A stretch of 38,209 nt of DNA, from contig NZ_JACJPL010000019.1 in the NCBI RefSeq assembly GCF_014696065.1, forward strand, positions 1-38,209, given 5' to 3'. A program made the position numbers and the translations under genes. The stretch comes from Leptolyngbya sp. FACHB-261. GTDB taxonomy: Bacteria; Cyanobacteriota; Cyanobacteriia; FACHB-261. The notes beneath the pieces are model-generated. The model was not told the DNA's origin. It made no database searches and worked only from the letters and a program-made list of their open reading frames with translations. Below, in pieces: positions 32,655 through 38,209 of the stretch. Positions within the stretch are counted from its first letter, which is position 1, and every line of letters starts with the position of its first letter.

Positions 32655-33488
32655 CTAGCGAACCTGACTGACGACCGAGGTAGTTAGGCGGGGCTGAAAC
32701 CAGTCCTCTGGGAAGACGGAGTAGTCGCTCGTTGACTCCGTTGTTGACTCCGTTGTTGACTCCGTTGCAGGGCTGATTGCAGTACGACTAGTTCCACCTA
32801 GAGCGATGGGAGATTGAATTTGCTTGACGGGTCTGGCTGTGGGCGTAACGGGTGCCGTGGTTGCGGGCTGTTGCTGTAAATTGTGCAGTCGAGCTTCGGT
32901 CTCAGCAAGTTGGCTTTCCAGCAGCCTTAATTCCGCTAAACGCACTTGACGGTTGGCCTCCAGGTAGCTAGTCTCCTGGCGAATGCGCTGCATTCTGGCT
33001 TGATGGTCAGCCGTACGTCCAGGTTGATAAACAACACCAAAGTACAGCATTGTATTTTCTGCATTGACTGGGTTAATTGCCGCCGAAAGATTCAAACCAA
33101 AGTCATTTTCTGTATTGGGGTAAGCCGGAGAGGGAGCAGCGATGGGTAAATGAATGTTGTTGGACACGGCTGTACTATTTGTCTGATTACCCACTCGCAC
33201 TGTTTGGCTGTTGGCCTGGCTATTCGTTTGCTGATTGGTTTGATGATTAGTTTGCTGGTTGGTTTGATGGTTTAGCTGGTTGTTGAGCTGCATATTCTGG
33301 TTGCTAAGCTGCTGTTGCATGTTGTTGTGGGAGTTCGGTCCCACGTTCATCAACTGGCCGCTAGTTTGCGTTTGTGCCTGCGCCTTAGGCATGGACATTT
33401 CTACTGCAACCAAGAGCAAGAGGGCCGCAGTTCCAGTCTTTGCAACTGTCTTAACAAGGCTAATAGAACCAATTTTGTGCTGACTCAT
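32655..33488 (-). CDS. Exported Asn/Gln-rich protein, unknown family
   Basis: From the ATG at 33488 the product is 277 residues. A signal peptide covers about 1-37 (TGTAALLLLVAVEMSMP, ending AQA). An Asn/Gln-rich low-complexity region follows (about 45-100, with NQQTNHQTNQQTN repeats). A compact segment reads FGLNLSAAINPVNAENTMLY and FGVVYQPGRTADHQARMQRI, then a coiled-coil helix (about 165-200) and a Thr/Ser/Pro tail. The tail repeat TTESTTEST is encoded by three perfect 12-bp repeats, GTTGACTCCGTT on the plus strand at 32731-32766. I do not know the family. Secretion or a cell-surface site is likely from the signal peptide. The frame extends to 33536, but the chosen Met gives a proper signal peptide. 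Confidence 0.65.
   Translation of the reverse strand: MSQHKIGSISLVKTVAKTGTAALLLLVAVEMSMPKAQAQTQTSGQLMNVGPNSHNNMQQQLSNQNMQLNNQLNHQTNQQTNHQTNQQTNSQANSQTVRVGNQTNSTAVSNNIHLPIAAPSPAYPNTENDFGLNLSAAINPVNAENTMLYFGVVYQPGRTADHQARMQRIRQETSYLEANRQVRLAELRLLESQLAETEARLHNLQQQPATTAPVTPTARPVKQIQSPIALGGTSRTAISPATESTTESTTESTSDYSVFPEDWFQPRLTTSVVSQVR
32731..32766. repeat. Three perfect 12-bp tandem repeats inside a coding region
   Basis: GTTGACTCCGTT occurs three times in a row without mismatch (32731, 32743, 32755). It lies in frame inside the Asn/Gln-rich exported gene and adds TEST-type residues. Length variation between strains would keep the frame. Confidence 0.9.
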
Positions 33489-33837
33489 GATCAAAGATTC
33501 CCATAGCGGTTTCAGAGGCATCGGCGGTTCTACCAACTCACTTTTTAATCGCTACACATCGACCCCTCCCAACCTCTCCTTGCCAAGGGGAGGTGCCGTA
33601 GGCGGTGGGGTTCTGATTTGTCACTCTCGTTTAGGGAATTGGTATTATTGGCTGCCTGTTGATAACTGTCTGTTAGTTGCAGGTAGTTACAAGCGTCTCC
33701 AGAAGCTCTTGCCCCATTACGCCTTATTCTAGAAAAGCTAACAACCAGCAGCAGTACCCTGTAATGTACTCTTTGCGCACTCTTCAAGCCCTTCAGAAGG
33801 AGTTGGAGATTAGAGCCAGCTAGGGTATGGGTTAGGA
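33489..33837. other. Intergenic region upstream of the Asn/Gln-rich gene
   Basis: This stretch separates the start of the Asn/Gln-rich gene from the end of the SDR gene on the same strand. It contains the nested hairpin repeat listed separately. The remainder shows short open frames without recognisable content and no clear promoter. Confidence 0.5.
33562..33611. repeat. Nested hairpin repeat of a widespread cyanobacterial type
   Basis: ACCCC (33562-33566) pairs with GGGGT (33607-33611). Inside, CCTCTCCTTG pairs with CAAGGGGAGG with one mismatch and almost no loop. The words CCCTCCC, TTGCCAAGGGGAGG and GGTGGGGT resemble dispersed intergenic hairpin elements that I remember from filamentous cyanobacteria. 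Copy number cannot be judged from this window; it occurs once here. Confidence 0.6.
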
Positions 33838-34836
33838 CTAATGCAGGCGACGAGCAGGTGGAATTCGGTGAATCTTCAGTAAGTCAGTGATGGAGCCACA
33901 GTAGGTGGGTAAGCCAAAACTAGCCGGACTGACCACCTTATAAGTAAAGTGGCGATAGTCCAAACAGAAACGTTCCCAGGGACCAACCTGAATCCGAAAC
34001 AGAACGATAATTAGATTGATCAAAGCGGGTGTGAGATCTACGCGTAAATAAACCCGTTTGCCCAAATAGGCACAGATCTCTTCAATACAGCCATTGAGAG
34101 AAGTACGGTCGCTGCCTAAGGTAAGCCATTGCTCGTGCTCTGTCTGCGGCAGACTCAACAAATGAGTCACGATGCGGGCAACATCCTGAGCATGCACAAA
34201 GTGAAAGCTCGCATCCATTTTAAGGAAGCGAATCAACCCGATCCAGCGCAACACTTCGGGGATACCAGCAGAAATGTGGGAATAAGGTTTGTTGCCCTCA
34301 CCCCCAAATAGCATCGTGGGAAATACTGTGGTGATTCGTGAGGCGATCGGCAGCGACGACAAACGGCTCAAACAGGTGTATTTGGTGCGCATGTAATCGT
34401 TGCCAATCTGCCCTGCTGCCGGGAGCAGTTTGTTGTTGCGATCCAATAGGCTCGCCGTCGAGAAATAGATAATTTTCTCGCAGCGTTGAGGGTCGAGTAG
34501 CTCGAACAGGCGCAAGGTTTTGACCACATTGATGTCGAAAACTTCTTGCGCCCCTCCCCAAGCTGTGGCTGTATGAATCACATAATCTATCGTCTTCAGG
34601 AAAGAGCCGAACTGCTCAATCTGATGCAGATCGCCCTCCAGCACCGTGATCCCCGGACGGGCGTTGCAATCTACTCGCAACTTAGCCGGATTACGAACCA
34701 GGAAGAACAGATCGTAATCAGTCTCCTGGATCAGGCACTCCGCCAAGTAGTGGCCGACACAGCCACTGGCTCCAGTCACAAAAACGCGCTTGGGCTCGTC
34801 AGCTATTCGAGTCGGGGTTGTGTCGCGCTCTGGCAT
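33838..34836 (-). CDS. NAD-dependent epimerase/dehydratase (extended SDR)
   Basis: The 332-residue protein has the Rossmann motif VTGASGCVG (20-28), the acidic GDL after the third strand (68-70), VIHTATAWGG, the catalytic serine region IYFSTASLLD and YMRTK (Y148, K152), so the active site is complete. The second half varies, as usual for extended SDRs, and the substrate is unknown; sugar nucleotides or isoprenoid alcohols are possible. The ATG directly abuts the hemE stop (TAGATG), so translation is probably coupled to hemE. This suggests, without proof, a link to tetrapyrrole or chlorophyll metabolism. Confidence 0.86.
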   Translation of the reverse strand: MPERDTTPTRIADEPKRVFVTGASGCVGHYLAECLIQETDYDLFFLVRNPAKLRVDCNARPGITVLEGDLHQIEQFGSFLKTIDYVIHTATAWGGAQEVFDINVVKTLRLFELLDPQRCEKIIYFSTASLLDRNNKLLPAAGQIGNDYMRTKYTCLSRLSSLPIASRITTVFPTMLFGGEGNKPYSHISAGIPEVLRWIGLIRFLKMDASFHFVHAQDVARIVTHLLSLPQTEHEQWLTLGSDRTSLNGCIEEICAYLGKRVYLRVDLTPALINLIIVLFRIQVGPWERFCLDYRHFTYKVVSPASFGLPTYCGSITDLLKIHRIPPARRLH

Positions 34837-35886
34837 CTAAGGGTGGGCAGCTAGCAAGTGATCGGCCTGCTTCACAGTTTCAAAGAAGAAGGCAGCATTC
34901 TCTTCGGGCGTGGTCGGCAGAATGCCATGCCCCAAATTCATGATGTGGCCCCGGTTGCCAGCTTTGCGAATGACATCTAGAGTGCGTTCGCGAATTAGCT
35001 CTTTGGTTCCATACAACACACAGGGATCGAGGTTGCCTTGAACTGCAACCTTGCCTAAGCGCTGACGAGCTTCTGCCATGTCTAGGGTCCAGTCTACGCT
35101 GATGATGTCCACACCGGATTTAGGCATGCGGTCCAAAATACCAGCACTGTCGTTGATATAGAGAATCAACGGCGTATCCGGGTGAGTTGCCTTCACCTGA
35201 CGGACAATCTGCTGCTCGTAGGGCAGCGCGAAGGTTTCATAGTCAATCGGGTTGAGACGGCCCGCCCAGCTATCAAACAGCTGCACCACTTGAGCACCAC
35301 AGTCGATCTGGTACTTGACGTAAGTGGCAATCGCGTCAGCCAGCTTGCTGAGCAACTGATGCAGCAGTTCAGGCTCACGGAACGCCATGCCCTTGACAAT
35401 GCTGTAATCCTTGGAGCTTTTGCCCTCAACGGCGTAGGCAGCCAGGGTCCAGGGAGCACCAACAAAGCCCAACACAGTAGCCTGACCATCCACTTCCTGA
35501 CGCAGCGTGCTCAGAATTTTGCGCACGAAGGGGAGTGAGGCTTCAGGATCTAGCGGTGTCAATGCCTCGATCTGGGCTCGAGTCCGGATCGGGTCTTCAA
35601 ACATGGGCCCCTTGCTCTCGACGATGTCGAAGGGAATACCCATGCCTGGTAATGGCGTGAGGATATCGGAGAACATGATCACGCCATCGGGCTTGAAGGC
35701 GCGAAAGGGTTGCAACGAGATTTCAACCGCCAGGTCAGGATTCTCCGAGCGTTCCCGGAAAGACGGATACTTCTGCCGTAGTTCTCGATAGACCTTCATG
35801 AAGCGACCTGCCTGCCGCATCATCCACACAGGGGGCCGATCGAGGGCCTCCCCCCGTGCTGCTCGCAATAGCCGGTCGTTCACCAT
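34837..35886 (-). CDS. hemE: Uroporphyrinogen decarboxylase (HemE)
   Basis: The 349-residue enzyme converts uroporphyrinogen III to coproporphyrinogen III, on the path to haem and chlorophyll. Signatures are intact: [20 protein letters not shown] (the RQAGR arginines bind substrate carboxylates), [12 protein letters not shown] with D74 as the essential aspartate, [16 protein letters not shown], and [12 protein letters not shown] near the end. Length is normal. It is followed with no gap by the SDR gene. Confidence 0.97.
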   Translation of the reverse strand: MVNDRLLRAARGEALDRPPVWMMRQAGRFMKVYRELRQKYPSFRERSENPDLAVEISLQPFRAFKPDGVIMFSDILTPLPGMGIPFDIVESKGPMFEDPIRTRAQIEALTPLDPEASLPFVRKILSTLRQEVDGQATVLGFVGAPWTLAAYAVEGKSSKDYSIVKGMAFREPELLHQLLSKLADAIATYVKYQIDCGAQVVQLFDSWAGRLNPIDYETFALPYEQQIVRQVKATHPDTPLILYINDSAGILDRMPKSGVDIISVDWTLDMAEARQRLGKVAVQGNLDPCVLYGTKELIRERTLDVIRKAGNRGHIMNLGHGILPTTPEENAAFFFETVKQADHLLAAHP

Positions 35887-36071
35887 ACAGCCTCTACTTG
35901 TTTTAGAAATCCTGTTAAAAACCGTTCCTGATTATAAGGTTTCGTTGGCCTCCCTGTAGCAGAGACAACCAGCGGAGCCAATCTTCAGTCTGGAAGAATC
36001 GACAGGAGTTGGGTCTAAGGAGGGATTCCGGGGGCATAGGTCTAGTGACCTACACTAGGGGTATTGCTGAC

Positions 36072-36347
36072 ATGACGTTGCCCATGCCCCCCCGCTGGCC
36101 CCGAGAACCTGACATTAACGACCCAGCTTACCGTAAGCTGGCAGACCGAATTAACTTTGCTGTACATGTAGCCCTTTTTGCAGCCTGCAATTCTGGGGCC
36201 TGGTTTTTCCGCATCTTGGGACAAGAGGATTGGGCCTGGACCCCCTGGCTCACAGGTACATGGGCAGTAGTGTTGCTGGGACATGCCGTGTGGCTCTTCT
36301 TCCTAGTACGCTACAACACCTCGGATCCATCTTCCCTGCCTGATTGA
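36072..36347 (+). CDS. 2TM-domain membrane protein
   Basis: The 91-residue protein matches the 2TM domain pattern: a short charged start with AYRKLADRINFAVHVALFAA as the first span, a polar turn GQEDWAWTPW, and a second span LTGTWAVVLLGHAVWLFFLV. The function of the domain is unknown. The frame reaches a TTG at 36009, but the ATG at 36072 has AGGGG at a suitable distance and fits the family start. It ends 11 bp before the next gene. Confidence 0.75.
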   Translation: MTLPMPPRWPREPDINDPAYRKLADRINFAVHVALFAACNSGAWFFRILGQEDWAWTPWLTGTWAVVLLGHAVWLFFLVRYNTSDPSSLPD

Positions 36348-36358
36348 GGTGTGCTTTT

Positions 36359-36676
36359 ATGGCTAGTTCAAACCTTGCCCCCCGAATCGAGCTATTGGCG
36401 GCAGAAATTGGCGACCGTGTTTACATGGATATCGCTAAATGGCATTTGCAGCTCAACAATGCTCATTTACACAAGCCATTAGCCGAGCGGCTCTACCCAC
36501 TGATCGCCGACGGCAAAGTGCCCACTGAGGATCAAGTCAACCGCATCCTCGGCGAGATACCCGTGAAAATTGGCGGCGGTCGCCACGAAGTCCCTCTCCT
36601 GAACCTACTGCCCATGCAGGGACTGGTTAGCCTGATGGACGTTCTAGAGGAATTCGCTCGCCGCAAGGACTGGTAG
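36359..36676 (+). CDS. DUF3181-type conserved cyanobacterial protein
   Basis: The 105-residue protein (IELLAAEIGDRVYMDIAKWH, then LHKPLAERLYPLIADGKVPT, IGGGRHEVPLLNLLP) matches the small cyanobacterial family I remember as DUF3181. It looks soluble and helical with no catalytic motif. The ATG at 36359 has GAGGTG upstream; the in-frame ATG at 36344 lies inside the preceding gene. It is likely co-transcribed with the 2TM gene. Function unknown. Confidence 0.75.
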   Translation: MASSNLAPRIELLAAEIGDRVYMDIAKWHLQLNNAHLHKPLAERLYPLIADGKVPTEDQVNRILGEIPVKIGGGRHEVPLLNLLPMQGLVSLMDVLEEFARRKDW

Positions 36677-36876
36677 GACTGGGACGGGTTAGGACTGGGG
36701 CTTGCAACTTTCGGGTATTAGTTCGGGTATTTAATCAAGACTGATACTACTCAATGCTGGGGCTGGCCCAGGCTGCAAGACCAGCTTGGGCTGCTAATCT
36801 CTGCTCAACCTTTCAACCTTGCTGGGGCAATTACTGGAGCAAGATTTTTAAGGCGAGAGGTTAGCTGCGCTGTAGG

Positions 36877-37584
36877 ATGAATGGTCCAAGGCAAGCCTCT
36901 ACAGACCGCCCTATGAATCAGGAACTCCCTCCACTTCCTAGCTGGCCAGAGCGTTGGCAGGCAACCTTAGGTTGGCAACCTGATGCTGGTCAGCAATTGC
37001 AGTTTGAGCAGATTTACGCTGAGGTACTCACAGCCAATCAGCACCTGAACTTAACCCGCATCACTGCACCGGAGGACTTTTGGGAAAAGCACCTTTGGGA
37101 CTCTTTGCGGGGCATTGCGCCCTTGCAGGAACTAGGGGCACAGCGGGTAATTGACATTGGGACTGGAGCTGGCTTTCCCGGTCTGCCAGTTGCTGTGGCC
37201 CATCCCGACTGGCTGGTCACGCTCCTTGATGCGACTCAAAAGAAGATTGCTTTTCTGGAAACTCTGCTGCAGCAAGTTGGCCTTGCCAATTGCCACACTT
37301 TGGTAGGCCGGGCTGAGGCGATTGGTAAACAGAAGCAAGGTGCCTATGACCTGGCACTGGTTCGCGCTGTGGGTCCTGCCGATCGCTGCGCCCGATATGC
37401 CCTGCCCTTGTTACGGCCTGGTGGCCTAGCCATTCTTTACCGCGGTCAATGGACTGCCGAAGAAGCTGATGTACTGCAAATTGCCTTGCAAGAATTCGAT
37501 GGGGTTTTGGAGCAGATTGATGCTTTTACCACTCCACTCACACAAGGGGTGAGACACTGTATTCACATTAAGCGATCTAGCTGA
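36877..37584 (+). CDS. rsmG: 16S rRNA m7G527 methyltransferase (RsmG/GidB)
   Basis: The 235-residue protein transfers a methyl group from S-adenosylmethionine to N7 of G527 in 16S rRNA. It shows the N-terminal family motif NLTRITAPEDFWEKHLWDSL (58-77), SAM motif I as DIGTGAGFPG (93-102), LLDATQKKIAFLE, and LVRAVGPADRCARYALPLLRPGG. Met1 at 36877 is used; a Met at 36913 is an alternative, and neither has a strong ribosome site. The 200-bp spacer before it contains only short TAGGACTGGG duplications. Confidence 0.94.
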   Translation: MNGPRQASTDRPMNQELPPLPSWPERWQATLGWQPDAGQQLQFEQIYAEVLTANQHLNLTRITAPEDFWEKHLWDSLRGIAPLQELGAQRVIDIGTGAGFPGLPVAVAHPDWLVTLLDATQKKIAFLETLLQQVGLANCHTLVGRAEAIGKQKQGAYDLALVRAVGPADRCARYALPLLRPGGLAILYRGQWTAEEADVLQIALQEFDGVLEQIDAFTTPLTQGVRHCIHIKRSS

Positions 37585-37742
37585 TAATCTCTCAAGAGCA
37601 GTAAGTTAGGATTCTCTCCTTGACCATTCTTTTTTCACTCTTTTTTACAAGAGATCAGCTAAATCAGCCTGGTTTTTAACAGATTTTCGATTTGCATTTA
37701 GAGGTGAACATTTGGTTAATCTTCAATGCGAATTGAACTCAG

Positions 37743-37760
37743 AAAAGGGGTCTGACCCCC
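37743..37760 (+). repeat. REP-like palindrome, left copy
   Basis: AAAAGGGGTCTGACCCCC forms a short hairpin of GGGGTC with GACCCC around a central T. It has the form of REP palindromes associated with REP-type tyrosine transposases (Y1_Tnp). It pairs with an opposite-orientation copy at 37931. Confidence 0.7.
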
Positions 37761-37930
37761 TAGGGACTGAACGCCCGAATGCCCAGAAATTCCGAAACTT
37801 GTGATCGAGCTAACTGTACTCAAGAGGCGGTAGCGGTAGTCAACTAAAGAAGAGCTTCTGGGGGGAAGTACGATTTTATGTTTAAGCAAGGCGCGGCGAC
37901 CGATCTAAATCTGCTACAGACATTCATAAA

Positions 37931-37952
37931 AAAGGGGTCAGACCCCCTTTTG
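37931..37952 (-). repeat. REP-like palindrome, right copy
   Basis: AAAGGGGTCAGACCCCCTTT is the same palindrome with central A, that is, the reverse orientation of the left copy, about 175 bp away. The two together resemble a REPIN or small non-autonomous element. No transposase frame lies between or beside them. Confidence 0.7.
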
Positions 37953-38086
37953 CAAATGCCCCTAAACCCATTTCTATCCGACATTGTGCCCTTAAAAACG
38001 AGAGGCTACCTCCCTTTGCCAAGGCTTTAATCGCCGGCGTAGGCTTCTATTTGTCCAGGGTGAGTATCTACTAACAATGACTGCCA

Positions 38087-38209
38087 ATGGCTGCTGATGA
38101 TCTCTCGCTAGTTTCGCTGCTGAGTCCAAGTGCAATGGACCGCATCTTGCTCCATCTCGCCTTTAGTGCCTTGAGGACCGGCGGACATCGTCATGGCACT
38201 TTCCTCAAT
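38087..38209 (+). CDS. Conserved cyanobacterial protein, 5' part only
   Basis: An ATG at 38087 opens a frame of 41 codons to the window end: MAADDLSLVSLLSPSAMDRI, then LLHLAFSALRTGGHRHGTFL. The stretch AFSA.RTGGHRHG..L is one that I remember from conserved cyanobacterial proteins of unknown function starting MDRILLYLAF. An internal Met (MDRILL, codon 17, 38135) could be the true start. The gene is cut by the window edge. Confidence 0.55.
   Translation, partial: MAADDLSLVSLLSPSAMDRILLHLAFSALRTGGHRHGTFLN

Larger units (their letters stand above)
37585..38086. other. Non-coding region with REP-like palindromes
   Basis: No open frame here looks real. The stretch contains two GGGGTC-x-GACCCC palindromes described separately, T-rich tracts near 37630-37646, and an inverted repeat of AGCTGAT and ATCTCT words between 37579 and 37660. 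Confidence 0.5.

Noticed and set aside
37579-37660. AGCTGATAATCTCT / AGAGATCAGCT inverted repeat after rsmG as terminator
   Set aside because: The arms are about 57 bases apart with an unpaired bulge and no T-run directly after the right arm.

Overview
The window is a stretch of cyanobacterial chromosome. The clearest markers are a photosystem II cytochrome cluster (psbV, a psbV2-type paralogue and petJ), a Ycf29-like response regulator, several small families that I know only from cyanobacteria, a lone urease gamma gene, and the Uma2/DUF4058 genes common in filamentous cyanobacteria. Calls rest on reading the sequence and on remembered family features; no database search was run.

Layout. 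1-5.2 kb: leuC (minus strand), the wreck of an SPFH/slipin gene, a PrxQ/Bcp peroxiredoxin, a Nudix hydrolase, an alpha/beta hydrolase whose nucleophile serine is alanine, type III pantothenate kinase (coaX, overlapping the hydrolase tail to tail) and ureA. 5.3-9.1 kb: a PilB/GspE-like protein without an ATPase domain, an unrecognised 153-aa protein, hslO and a DUF72 gene. 9.1-10.8 kb: a minus-strand operon of a small conserved protein, psbV, psbV2 and petJ, ending in a clear terminator. 10.9-14.9 kb: a response regulator followed by an accessory patch (DUF4058, an intact and a broken Uma2 gene, eleven degenerate 21-bp tandem repeats, and an unrecognised coiled-coil gene with its own terminator). 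14.9-21.4 kb: photolyase, HEAT-repeat protein, a tiny basic protein, a renalase-like flavoprotein, a LapA-domain protein, a cysteine-containing membrane protein, hisA and an SRPBCC protein.

22-31.7 kb is the most interesting region: four consecutive plus-strand genes for exported proteins. They are a DUF11 plus SdrD-B-like protein, an 1180-aa predicted outer-membrane beta-barrel with Ig-like domains, a parallel beta-helix protein with an OmpA peptidoglycan-binding end, and a 1014-aa DUF11-repeat surface protein. The first three overlap by 4 bp each. A good promoter, an 18-bp palindrome and a small hairpin followed by six T lie upstream. I infer a dedicated envelope or surface-assembly system: barrel in the outer membrane, OmpA protein as cell-wall anchor, DUF11 proteins as exposed product. 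Its function is not known to me.

31.7-38.2 kb: a parvulin-type PPIase, an Asn/Gln-rich exported protein, an intergenic hairpin repeat, an extended SDR directly coupled to hemE, a 2TM protein, a DUF3181-type protein, rsmG, a pair of inverted REP-like palindromes, and the first 41 codons of a conserved cyanobacterial gene running off the end.
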